Positions 1 to 8,668 of a DNA stretch of 13,969 nt are shown one piece after another. The notes below the pieces were generated by a model, which saw nothing but the letters and a program-made list of their open reading frames with translations, did not search any database and had not been told where the DNA came from. The stretch lies in assembly GCA_900617975.1 (NCBI GenBank), contig UZAE01001310.1:1-13969 (forward strand). Direction: 5' to 3'. Made by a program: the position numbers and the translations under genes. This stretch comes from Rodentolepis nana. Taxonomy: Eukaryota; Platyhelminthes; Cestoda; Cyclophyllidea; Hymenolepididae. Numbering within the stretch: position 1 is the first letter of the stretch; the number at the start of each line of letters is the position of its first letter.

Positions 1-37
1 TTTAGCAATTGTGATTACACTCTTAGTGTTAGCTAAA
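1..37. repeat. Two-tier inverted repeat (hairpin)
   Basis: An outer arm TTTAGC (1-6) pairs with GCTAAA (32-37). An inner arm ACACT (17-21) pairs with AGTGT (25-29) across the 3-nt loop CTT. Both arms are perfect but short, and they are separated by an unpaired 10-nt bulge on the left. The element touches the window edge, so it may extend further left. It could be a chance AT-rich fold, and I assign no function. Confidence 0.35.
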
Positions 38-274
38 AGAAACCGTTTCTCTCAATTTAAGAAACCAATTCAGTGGGAAACAAACTGTTGCAAAGGTAGG
101 TCACAAAAATAGAGGAGCAGATCTCTAAACAACCGCTGGAAGGTTCTATGAAAGAGAGCGAACACTCGTTGATAAGTCGAGGATCAGTTAATTATATGCG
201 CAGAGTTTAAACAACCACGTAAGTGAATTTCTTCTTACACAGACGAATAAAATAAAACGAGCCTTAACTCGAAC
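38..274. other. Non-coding, no gene seen
   Basis: I see no credible gene or repeat here. The only motif noted is GAGAGCGAA at 154-162, a GAGA-type 9-mer that recurs at 1667 and 8905. On the minus strand this stretch would be the intron side of the GTAAGT signal in the left 32-bp repeat, if that signal is a real splice donor. Confidence 0.5.
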
Positions 275-289
275 ATTATTTCGAATACG
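275..289 (+). repeat. 15-bp direct repeat, copy 1
   Basis: ATTATTTCGAATACG here is repeated exactly at 616-630. This copy ends one base before the GGTGC that leads into the left 32-bp repeat, so the two repeats nearly abut. A 15-mer match in a window this size is not far above chance in AT-rich DNA, so the relationship is tentative. Confidence 0.5.
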
Positions 290-295
290 GGGTGC

Positions 296-327
296 GCGAT
301 AGACTTACCTCCACGTGGTGCACCCTG
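296..327. repeat. 32-bp direct repeat, left copy
   Basis: These 32 bases are identical to 13937-13968. The segment begins GCGATAGACTTACC and ends GGTGCACCCTG. It contains the 8-bp palindrome CCACGTGG (311-318, a CACGTG E-box) overlapping a second, GGTGCACC (317-324). GGTGC at 291-295 can pair with GCACC at 320-324, closing a small stem. Read on the minus strand it gives CAG, then GGTGCACCACGTGGAG, then GTAAGT, a strong splice-donor match. The match to the right copy is perfect inside the 32 bp; outside it only the G-rich lead-in is similar. It may be a dispersed repeat terminus, a duplicated microexon or a conserved regulatory box. The repeat is certain; its nature is not. Confidence 0.95.
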
Positions 328-360
328 AGCAATGTATATTCATACGACAAAAAAAGTCTA

Positions 361-512
361 TTAACTGGCAGCTGACTTCTCACTTCAAACTATCATCACC
401 TCACTTTATACCATATTCGACTATTTCCACAGTATTCACCTCACCTTTGTTCTACCTTTGTGTCTGTCTCTTACATCTTTGAAACACTCTTCTGTTCCCC
501 CCCCCCCTCTCG
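361..512. repeat. Pyrimidine-rich block with C11 tract
   Basis: This is a C/T-rich stretch on the plus strand ending in an 11-nt C run at 497-507. TCACCTCAC occurs twice, at 396-404 and 436-444, 40 bp apart. The composition resembles simple-sequence expansion, not coding DNA. Read on the minus strand it is a G/A-rich block upstream of the 16-nt microexon-like segment. Confidence 0.6.
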
Positions 513-604
513 AATTTTTAAATTTGATGTTCCTTCACCTCAATGTGAAGCCTGAAGTCAACTAAAGGGCTAATGATAACCATCAAGACGCCTGCCGTTT
601 GATA

Positions 605-630
605 TAAATAAATAAATTATTTCGAATACG
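605..630 (+). repeat. (TAAA)3 run plus 15-bp repeat copy 2
   Basis: Three TAAA units at 605-616 overlap by one base the second copy of ATTATTTCGAATACG (616-630), which matches 275-289 exactly. The AT-rich microsatellite next to it makes a chance match in the first half of the 15-mer more likely. The CG-containing half is less easily explained by composition. Confidence 0.5.
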
Positions 631-1030
631 CAAATTAAAGATATACGAAGCTACTCGATGCATCCAAGAGCATCCATTATCATTAACATAGACATTAGCC
701 TCTAAGCTCTGTTAAGTCTTCTGGAAATCTACGGGTATTAATCAAAAAGCAGAATTTCGAATCGCTCGTAACTCAAATTTCACTTTACCATTTTTAAAAT
801 AAAATACTAATGGGCTCGCAATAAAAATGGAAGGGTTTTATGATTTCAGCATTGTTCCTACCATAAGGAAAGTTGAGATTTAGTAACAGTTAGCTTAAAA
901 CTCGCAACGATTCAAGATGAAGAGAGAGTTAAGAATCCACATATATAAGCGTTTAAATACGATATAGGATTTCAATATGTAGGTAAACAATCATACAAAA
1001 TATAATTTCAATGTTATTTCAGTACAACGC
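631..1030. other. AT-rich non-coding stretch
   Basis: All frames are broken by frequent stops. I see no repeat, RNA gene or strong regulatory consensus here. Confidence 0.6.
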
Positions 1031-1035
1031 CTCAA

Positions 1036-1049
1036 AGGTCATAGGGTCA
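1036..1049 (+). promoter_or_regulatory. Nuclear-receptor DR2 motif
   Basis: AGGTCA (1036-1041), spacer TA, then GGGTCA (1044-1049) form a direct repeat with 2-nt spacing. The A-rich base context before the first half-site resembles extended monomer sites. DR2 elements with an AT-rich 5' flank are bound by the Rev-erb/E75 class of orphan receptors and by RAR/RXR. The motif match is what is seen; binding is inferred. No adjacent gene is known. Confidence 0.35.
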
Positions 1050-1349
1050 ATCAATTTCAATCTGTCAGAATTCCATTATATTTCATGGAATATCATCAAA
1101 TATTTTACTCCTTACCCTAATACACCTTCTAATTGAATTGATTGACTAAATGGATATTTGTGGATTTTTTTCCAAATTTGATTAACAACAAACTCTGAAT
1201 TGTATAAAACTCTTGAAACGATTTAATTATTCTTTGCTAATGCTTAAATAAAATCAAATAATATTAGTTAAATCCTCGTTTTCCAAAGGATACTTTAAAC
1301 CTTGTAACTGCTCTTTGGGACATCCGGTACTGTGGGAATAATAAAAATT
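1050..1349. other. AT-rich non-coding stretch
   Basis: There is no gene. The only site worth noting is TGTGGGAA at 1331-1338, a perfect match to the CSL/Su(H) consensus YGTGRGAA. An 8-mer like this is expected by chance in a window this long. Confidence 0.5.
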
Positions 1350-1740
1350 AAATTAATTTTAGCGTACGTACGTGAAAAAGAAGGAGGCACTGAAGAGAAA
1401 CTCCTAAGACGATAATTAATTAGCAAATGGGATGAGGAGTGTCGTCTTTCCCTATCTTTCTTCTCCCGTCTCCCTTTCTCTTCATCACTTTCGCCTAAGT
1501 GAGCAGGTGTCAGATGTCGGTAAGGAAGCCAACCGTAAAGAAGTGAGTGAGTGCTCGCGTGTTCTGCCAACACACATGAGTCTAAATGGGAAAGGACAGC
1601 GAATCTCTTCTATAAACATCTCACTCCACCCCCTCCCACCTTCGCTTCTCTTACTAACGCTTGTGGGAGAGCGAAAAACTGCTGCCACCAACTAAACGCG
1701 GATAAAAAAATGAAGGGAAGAAGGAAGGAAGATTAAGGAA
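1350..1740. promoter_or_regulatory. Promoter-like pyrimidine/CpG block
   Basis: This stretch is richer in GC and CpG than its flanks. In order it holds AAATTAATTT (1350-1359), the palindrome CGTACGTACG (1363-1372), a double homeodomain motif TAATTAATTA (1413-1422), a C/T-rich tract (about 1443-1498), an E-box CAGGTG (1504-1509), a TATAAA box (1611-1616) and another C/T-rich tract (about 1619-1650). GAGAGCGAA (1667-1675) follows. This looks like a core-promoter or enhancer composition, but no first exon can be shown. Open frames across it on both strands (up to 92 codons) are low-complexity and probably result from stop depletion in the C/T-rich sequence. Function is inferred from composition alone. 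Confidence 0.25.
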
Positions 1741-2634
1741 GATGAAAGCAACATAGTGAATGGGTGTAATGAAGCAAAAGTGTGATCGATTTGAGACTTA
1801 TCTCTAATTTTGTAAATTGAGAGTGTAAGGAAGCAGGAAAACCCCCAACTTCTGGCAATGGGAAAAGGAATAAGATATGACTGACCTGGGAGGCTTGGAG
1901 CTTAATTAGTGATAACAGTCATTTCCAGCCATACCTTAACCTCTTTAATCATCGCGGTTTTTAAGGTACTTTATTCTGCTACTTGCAGTGAAGAAATGAT
2001 GAACGAATAACTTCCGCTTTGCCAAAGGTGTTTTCACTCATTTTAATCATAGCCTTATGGTGCAAATTTGACTTACTAGTATAATGGAAACTTTTGTATT
2101 TACTCAAATGCTTGATTTAAAATTCTGCGTACATTTTATTTCGTTTGTATAGATTTTAAAATAAAGGCTCATTGTCCCCTGAGAAAGTAAATGGATTCTT
2201 TAAATAAGTCGAAAATCCGATAGCCAGTCAAAGTGTGCTTTGGATATAATATATGAGAAATTGCGATTAGAAGAAGATAGTCTTCACGAATCGCAATTGC
2301 TTGAAATGCTATAATTGAATGTTTAAAACATTTTTTACACTTCAAGGCCAAATTAAGCAGTATTCAAGCCTATGGTGAGGCTTGAACCATTGCTTCTGAA
2401 GTCATGAAAAGAAAATATGTAAGATAACGTAATATATTCACTGAAATACTCCTCTCTTTTCACATTAGCCAGTAATCTTTCGGTATCAATTTTACAAATA
2501 ATAGCTTTCAAAATGTCCGAAAAAATGTAAAGTATACAAGGTATTATTTTAGGTGCATGCAAAGATTATGCAATGGAAATCAATGAAATGAATTCCACAA
2601 TGATCCGAAGTTGGTGCAATCTGTTAAAAGGGGC
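1741..2634. other. Non-coding stretch, no feature seen
   Basis: AT-rich, with short frames only. I see no repeat, RNA gene or promoter signature. Frames of 60-69 codons on the minus strand at 2169-2351 and 2353-2562 resemble no protein I know. Confidence 0.55.
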
Positions 2635-3004
2635 ATTAATTAATCTCTGGCCATTAAAGAGTCTCATGCTCACGCCTGGATAATGATAATCTGGTTGTAG
2701 AGTATTACTGCATGAGGCTACAGGAAACACGTTTAGGTAGTGACTTTGTCTTTTTTCACCATTGACAATTACCCCTTTATGGTTACCACCCCCAATGTCG
2801 CTAAAATTTTCGAAAGGTCGTAACATTTTAAGTTGCACACTCTAGTAAATTAAGGCAATATAAATCCACATAATGTAATAATTGATCGGTTAAAATTTAA
2901 TTTAAATACGAATGATTTTGTACTTGGTGAATGACTCTTGATATTAATTAATGACGAAACTGTTTTCCAATTGTATCTTCAAGTAGTAAAACAACATTAA
3001 TTAA
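2635..3004. promoter_or_regulatory. Cluster of ATTAATTAA homeodomain-type motifs
   Basis: ATTAATTAA occurs at 2635-2643, 2943-2951 and 2996-3004. TAAT-core tandems of this kind are typical homeodomain sites. About 0.5 occurrences per window would be expected from base composition, so three in 370 bp is a modest excess. The stretch includes a 90-codon minus-strand frame (2566-2838) with balanced composition that I do not recognise. I do not call it a gene. Confidence 0.2.
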
Positions 3005-3490
3005 ATTAAATTGTAATAAGTCGCATTTTATCCGAATTGTGTAGTACACACAAGGTGGAAGCGGTTTGAAGTCTTCCTAATTTTGACCGAAAGGAATAAA
3101 ACGGTTTTTAAGTATAAAAGGGATCAAATAAACAGAAATTTTGCACCTTTCGACCTTTAAGTATTTGGCAAACAAATAATCGATTTAATTTTAAATAAAC
3201 TGATAAGTACTGGTCCTTTTATATCATGAATAGGAGATTGAATTTACAGCAAAGCGCAAACCGTTAACAGCTATTGCAAGTGTCTTACAGAAATAATGAC
3301 TTACAGTTGGAAGAAGCAGGAACGATTAGTTGGATCAAAATGGAACGGTGGGTCGTAATTGAATACCTCGCCTTTAAATGGGCCTAGTCCTTTTTATGGA
3401 AGTGTGTATAAGCGCGCTTGAAGAGGACAGACTTAAGCAAGAGCCTAATGAAGACGGTCAAGTTATAAGAAGAAATGTTAACAGTTACTT
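3005..3490. other. Non-coding stretch before the CpG island
   Basis: Mostly AT-rich, with CG content rising from about 3330. A 72-codon plus-strand frame begins at 3378 and runs into the CpG-rich block. It is not recognised, and I treat it as a composition effect. Confidence 0.45.
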
Positions 3491-3510
3491 GTTAAATGAG
3501 GATGTGGAAT

Positions 3511-3760
3511 GTGCGGCGTACGTCCCAACTCACACAACGAAAGCTCGCGTACACCTTACGCCTCGTTCATACGCTGGCGAAACCGCAGCCGTTTGACACG
3601 CACAGCCTGTCCGTCTATCTAACGCCTCTTGTCCATCTACCGAAAAGGCAAATAAAGACGCTCGCATACATACACATCCAAGCCACCCACTCTTATGGCC
3701 ATGCGCCCCAACGCCCCCTATCTCTCCGCGTCGACAGCCTCCCAACGTCGGAAAATGCTC
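3511..3760. promoter_or_regulatory. CpG-rich, C-skewed GC island
   Basis: Hand count over 3541-3750 gives 82 C and 37 G in 210 bases (about 57% GC) and 21 CpG, against about 14 expected. The flanks are strongly AT-rich with stops in every frame. Edges are abrupt near 3511 and 3760. Short motifs such as ACGCC recur inside, but there is no tandem unit. It could be an unmethylated promoter or a decayed insertion of different base composition. Overlapping open frames on both strands (71-96 codons) fit stop depletion and not a conserved gene. The composition is certain, the role is not. Confidence 0.5.
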
Positions 3761-3786
3761 AGAGCGTTATTTTTCTCATTTATTAA

Positions 3787-4423
3787 AGGGTTTTTTGATT
3801 TCCTATTGTCCACAAATGTTTTGCTATAATCTATTATTAAAGTGATAGAAGAGTAATTTTATTAGCATCGAGGCGAGAATTAAAACATTTTTAAATATCG
3901 GTGGGAAACGCATTATTACGAAACGTCTCGATTAAGTTCTTAAAATCGGCCCATTAGTATGCGTTAACTAAACGTGTGATTAGTGGATGTGAAATGAGTG
4001 TGCGTATGGAGCCTAAAAGTAGTCACATTCAGATATTGAATTGGGTAACCTGTCCAGCCCATGCTTAGAACAGATACTCACTTTAATCATCCATCGAAGT
4101 CAGAAACAAATTAAAAACTCCCACATTCATAAATGGCGTCAAATAAGTTTAACGAGTTCTCAGTATTGCAATCGGAAAGCCATGTCTCCATTTTGTCCAT
4201 TGAGAATTAGTAACTTGGTTTGAACAGTTTTAAGGTCTGATGACTTTCATTTTCAGTATTTGAAGGGACATGTCATGACCGGAAACAAAGAAATAATTAT
4301 CTTTGACTTAACGCCCCGCCTTTTGCTCACCATGGAAATATGAGATTCGTACGAAAGTGGTAAGGTCAAACAGTCAGTAGAAAGTAACGCGGAGGTGAAT
4401 AGACTCTAGACGAAATTAAAACC
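3787..4423. other. Non-coding stretch, no feature seen
   Basis: AT-rich. GGTGGGAA near 3900 is close to a CSL/Su(H) site but lacks the leading pyrimidine. There is nothing else I would annotate. Confidence 0.5.
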
Positions 4424-4557
4424 ATGCTGAGTTAGATGGTCTCAGCATATCTTCACTCAGTTTGACTTTTCACTCTATCTTGTCTTTCACACCATCTTCA
4501 CTCTGAAGACGCAACTGAAACCAAATTGTCTTCAACACCTCGGCGTCTTCAATCTAA
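4424..4557. repeat. Nested inverted and direct repeats in a pyrimidine-rich block
   Basis: The first element is a perfect 8-bp hairpin, ATGCTGAG (4424-4431) with CTCAGCAT (4441-4448), loop of 9. A 10-bp direct repeat ATCTTCACTC follows at 4449-4458 and 4494-4503. Then a 9-bp inverted repeat pairs TGAAGACGC (4504-4512) with GCGTCTTCA (4543-4551) across 30 nt. Between them the plus strand is C/T-rich, with related TTCACTC and CTTTCAC variants. Each element alone is near chance; their back-to-back placement in 134 bp is less so. The pattern could be a degraded tandem repeat, a miniature element or a structured RNA. No family is recognised. Confidence 0.4.
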
Positions 4558-5405
4558 GAAAAGGATTTATTTTTATGTACACTGAAACATCGATGAAATG
4601 AAATCATCTTGGCAACCCACACCCTTTTAAATCTAACTTCATCTAATCTCCGTCAATTAAAAGGGTTGTATTACACTTTGCCCGGCACCTAACGCCTCGG
4701 GTGTTACAAATAACAAGTGGCAGAGAATTATCACAACTTTAGGAATTTGCTCTAGGCACATATTTAAGGCAAATACTTAGAAATTTTCCCTCTTAAAAGC
4801 GTAACCGAAGTCTGTCTGCTCCCCGTTACTGGCCCAAAATCAGCCTGTTACTCCATGGGTGGTCCATTTCTCTCATGTTTTTTTCAAGCAGCAACTGAAA
4901 TGGAATTCACTTAGGGCTTTGTAAGCATTTTTACAACTTAAGGTGTCTGGTAGTTAATGTTGTTCTCTCAAGCAAAATAAAAACACAATCTCCATGTAGT
5001 TATGGTGTTTTCTTGCTAATTGCTGTTGGGGCTTTGGAATAGTCTGCGTACGAGATTTCCTAGGGATGAATTTCACTAGGAATTGTAGCGTTGACCAAAA
5101 ATTTCTGCATTAAGTACTTTGTTTGAACGCAATTTGAGCCAACGAGATTAGTAATGCTTAAGCGAGAAGTCTTTCCAATTTTTCCCGTCTTTGGAGTGGA
5201 GTTAGTTAGTGCTTGACTGCACGAAGCAAAAGGGATGCGTTTGAGGTGGGTCTAAAGAGTTTGGGAAGAAAAAACTTTGATCCTTAAGAAGTGAGAGTGG
5301 CGTATAGATACTGAGGCTGGCTCTCTAATGTGTGGTCTGTATCTTTTCCCCGTCTCCTCTTCAAACAAACCTACAAACGTAAATACGAGCAAGATGGTAC
5401 ATGTT
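4558..5405. other. Non-coding stretch, no feature seen
   Basis: No gene, repeat or clear regulatory site. CTAACGCCTC at 4689-4698 matches 3619-3628 in the CpG island, but 10-mer matches are expected many times by chance in this window. Confidence 0.5.
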
Positions 5406-5424
5406 GGGTGGGGGGGGGAGGGGG
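5406..5424 (+). repeat. G-rich tract with G9, quadruplex-capable
   Basis: G3, T, G9, A, G5 in a row. Splitting the G9 gives at least four G-triplets with one-base loops, so this fits an intramolecular G-quadruplex motif on the plus strand. It is the first of the G tracts clustered between 5.4 and 6.4 kb. Open frames through it on both strands are low-complexity. Confidence 0.6.
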
Positions 5425-5775
5425 TTGGTCCAGGTGCTCCAGTTTTCTGCAGTGGGTGGGATGGGCAGAAGGAGTAAAGATAGCAGACCAAAATTTAAGG
5501 CAATTTTATTTTTAAGTGGAAATCCATATGATTATACAGTTGAGTTAATTTTAAATGCTGAATTCAATCAATTTTCTAGGGCATTATCCCCCCTCCCTCC
5601 TAAAGGAAATTTGTAAAAGCTAAATACAAAGTACACTACAGGCAATTATGGGAAATTCTATAAGTAACTTAATTTGTGAATATTGTAAACAGTATATCAC
5701 TAATATGTTAAAAATAAGTCTTAATGCTATCTCCATGATTTTTGTAATAATCAACCTGTGGTGCAAAATTACTAA

Positions 5776-5817
5776 GGGGAAGAAGGTAGAGAGGGGGGAG
5801 GGAGAGAGCCAAGAGGG
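5776..5817 (+). repeat. Purine-rich G/A block
   Basis: A nearly uninterrupted purine stretch with G4 (5776-5779), G6 (5793-5798), G3 (5800-5802), GAGAG elements and a final G3 (5815-5817). It could form a triplex or quadruplex, or bind GAGA-type proteins. Composition is seen; any role is inferred. A plus-strand frame of 90 codons crosses it and does not look like a protein. Confidence 0.5.
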
Positions 5818-6017
5818 TTCGCACGTTAGTACAGTTGAATACGATGGAGGCTGTTTCTTGGGAAAATCTAACGATTCCAATTACTTAGCACCACAATATT
5901 CTCTCGACACAACCATATAACAGGTGTTCAGCTTTCTAGTGGATTGGTGTTCCTGTGGGGGTTTCCCATTTTTTGCACATCTGGTTGGATTACCAATGAG
6001 AGTTATCAATTAGATTT

Positions 6018-6067
6018 GGGCAGAAAGGGGAGGGGGAGGGTGGTGGGGATGGGGGGGGGGAGACGGG
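6018..6067 (+). repeat. Strong G-quadruplex motif with G10 tract
   Basis: G runs are at 6018-6020, 6027-6030, 6032-6036, 6038-6040, 6045-6048, 6051-6060 and 6065-6067. Runs two to six are separated by loops of 1, 1, 4 and 2 bases, which satisfies the usual quadruplex pattern several times over. It is the strongest such motif in the window. The G10 run is likely length-polymorphic. Confidence 0.7.
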
Positions 6068-6135
6068 ATCTTGAGGTGATAACAACCAACGTTTACTACC
6101 AACACCTCTTAGACTGGTCCAGTTTCTAGACGGAA

Positions 6136-6157
6136 GCCATTTTCGGCCACCATATTG
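6136..6157 (-). promoter_or_regulatory. Paired YY1/Pho-like sites
   Basis: GCCATTTT (6136-6143) and GCCACCATATTG (6146-6157) lie two bases apart. Reversed, they read AAAATGGC and CAATATGGTGGC, both close to the YY1/Pleiohomeotic core ATGGC with its usual flanks. The second differs from the common ATGGCGGC form by one base (T for C). Paired Pho-like sites and GAGAG motifs (about 330 bp upstream) occur together in insect Polycomb response elements. The comparison is suggestive only. Confidence 0.25.
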
Positions 6158-6385
6158 GGTGCATATTTTATCTCGGCAACAAAATTAATGAATTCATTTA
6201 AAGTGAAATGGGGTAATTCGAAATCTGGAATAGATAGTTCAAAATGGAATTACCTTGATCGCCTCTTCCATGCCAACGTTAAGTCGCTGCTTAAAGCAAA
6301 TATAGGCATTTGATTTCTAACATGATTGTCAATGACTAGACATTGTTTTCATACCAATTTTAGCAGTTCAGAAGTCTTTTGTGAC

Positions 6386-6394
6386 GGGGGGGGG
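6386..6394 (+). repeat. G9 homopolymer
   Basis: Nine G residues followed by TACG, in otherwise AT-rich DNA. One of eight G/C runs of nine or more in the window. Confidence 0.9.
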
Positions 6395-6900
6395 TACGTT
6401 TTTAATAATAAGTTGACAACTTTAGACTATGCCAATAGAACTTGGATCTCATTTTGATTAATCCGTGTGATTCAAAGTCTTATATTCATTTTTGAAAAAT
6501 GACGGTATCTAAACGGTTTGAAAATTTCCGAGACCTTTTTTACGATTGTTTAATTTTCACAAAATATCCTTTTCTCTTGTTTTATATTTGCCTGATTAGA
6601 ATAGGAAAGAAAAATCAGTGATAGCTGTAACTAAATAATGAAAGAAATGACAGTTTTACACTTTTGGCAGTAAGGAATTTAGAGGTAGTCAAAATGCCGA
6701 ATTATATTTCTCCCTATAGCAATACCTCCTTTACACAACCAAATTTCCCATAATCGCATCCATTAATGTTGCTGTAAGGCAGCAGTTACAACTTCAATTA
6801 CGAAATCGTCTCTTTCATGTACCGACCCATTATCACAACGGTTTGTTTAACCTTCAGAAAGGCCACTGGTTTCCAATTCAAGAACTCTTTCACCGACCCT
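6395..6900. other. AT-rich non-coding stretch
   Basis: No gene, repeat or recognisable regulatory cluster. Confidence 0.55.
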
Positions 6901-6901
6901 A

Positions 6902-6914
6902 CCCCCCCCCCCCC
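6902..6914 (-). repeat. C13 homopolymer with C/T-rich tail
   Basis: Thirteen C residues, the longest homopolymer in the window, followed by a C/T-rich stretch to about 6945. Two overlapping open frames here (63 and 75 codons) encode proline-rich low-complexity sequence and are composition effects. Confidence 0.9.
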
Positions 6915-6945
6915 TCCCTCTCCATTCAACCCCTATCCCCTCCAT

Positions 6946-8668
6946 CATTGTCAATTATTCCACAACGGGAAAAGTTCCTTTTTCTTCCTTTCCATTATAC
7001 ATCCCCTTGTCGGTATATTTTTGTTAGGTCTTGAAATTTTATGAATTATTATCTTGTGATATGTCATTATCCTTTGATATATTAAAGTGATCCTGACATA
7101 TAAAAGTATGAAAAAAGAAAGTAGTACAAACCTTATTTATTCGCAATAATTTAAAGAAAATAAATCGAATATGGAAAATTGTAGTTTCACATGAAACTTA
7201 AATAACAAATGCTGTTTTAAACACAAAACATAAAACTTTATTAACTCAACTGAAAATATTTCAGCAGCCATTTGAAAAAATCATAAAAATTTAAAAAAAA
7301 GAAAGAACTAATAATTAAGTTGAAAATAAATGAATTTTAATTGACAAAAGACTATATACGTTCATTGTGAAGTTATCGCCAAATGCGAATAGGTTACCGT
7401 TTTCTTTTGATTTGCAATCTCATCATCATTGGTTTATCAGACTTTTGTCGATTATTGGTAAAGCAATCAATAAATGGATTTTCTCCATAATTTACTACTA
7501 TATTATTTAGGCACCATTTTTCAAATAAAACACACGTTTATTAATAACAAAAAATATTACCCATTAACAGCACATCAGACAAAATATGTGCATATTCTCA
7601 CAAAATGTTGAAGGCCGATAAAGATTGGAATCTGGAATTCTCTTAAAGAGGCATAAAGATACTCTGTAACAAGTGCTTATGAAGTCAGAATAATACCTTC
7701 TGGTGCTTATAAAATAATACTTAGATAGGTAGGATTGTAAAGAGGGGCAATTTATTGCAAGCGATATTCGTTCAAAAAGTGGTCAATTTTTCTCACACAG
7801 AAGATGCCACGGTACCGAGAATACTGTGAAAACACCATGGTAACTATCCGAAAAGTAATAAAGCTCCTTATGGTCTATTCGATTAGAAGTTATGATCTGC
7901 GAAAGGTAACTCTAACACATAATTTGAAAACTTTTAAGAGAAATACGGCTCTCTAAAAGAATAAAAGACAATAGTAATTAAGAAGTCATTGTTTTAATAA
8001 AACTGCAAAACTGTAATCCTACCTTTATTTTAGAAGCATTGAGTATATTTATTATAATATCCTTTAATAATAAAACCAAACAAACTATATTTTCTAAACC
8101 CCTGTTTGAAAAAATTGTCATTTTCGTTTGAAAACGATATCATTTATTAGTTAGACTTGACCATTTCGATTCTTATTCTGTTAATTGAGCTTCATTCGAT
8201 GAGAAATAGGTCATTTGAGATATGTCATTTGCAATTTGGAGTTCATAAAGTATTTGCATTGCGTTTTGTTTAATTTAATAGGAGGTATTTTCATTGGCAG
8301 AAAAGCGGTAATACATGCACATATCAACCATTTTTGCTAAAATCGTAGTCAAGAGAAACCCATGAGCATCCTGAATTTAGTCTCACCATTTGAATTCCTT
8401 TCTCATAGTTTTTTGTCACATTTATTATAATTCAGTTTGTCATAATTGAGTACATTTTAATATTAAAAGCAATTATATTAATTTTTTTGATTTAAGATAT
8501 TTTAAAACCTCTCATACAAGAAATTTCCCTTATTTTAATCAAGCAAGAGAAGTTTTAGAAGTTTTCCACACTCCTGAAATGTATCCTGCTGCGTCGATTC
8601 ATTCTGAGTTAGATTGTTTAGACCACACATATCGCAGATACTCACGGACGAATTCATGGTAAGTAACA
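6946..8668. other. Long AT-rich non-coding stretch
   Basis: About 1.7 kb with stops in every frame. Small inverted repeats such as CTGAAA/TTTCAG around ATA (7250-7264) are at chance level. A TCF-like CCTTTGAT lies near 7070, and GTCATTT is repeated near 8211 and 8224. I see no gene, mobile element or RNA. Confidence 0.55.

Noticed and set aside
1295..1695. Overlapping open frames on both strands (68-92 codons)
   Set aside because: They overlap each other, are Ser/Arg/Leu-rich low-complexity, and arise from stop depletion in C/T-rich DNA.
2566..2838. 90-codon minus-strand frame
   Set aside because: Composition is balanced, but there is no known motif, no second exon and no promoter that would support it.
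3371..3398. Two CArG-like boxes (CCTTTAAATGG, CCTTTTTATGG)
   Set aside because: Both have seven A/T bases between CC and GG instead of six, so they do not fit the SRF consensus.
5252..6129. Several open frames around the G tracts
   Set aside because: They encode Gly- or Pro-rich strings produced by G/C runs, on both strands at once.
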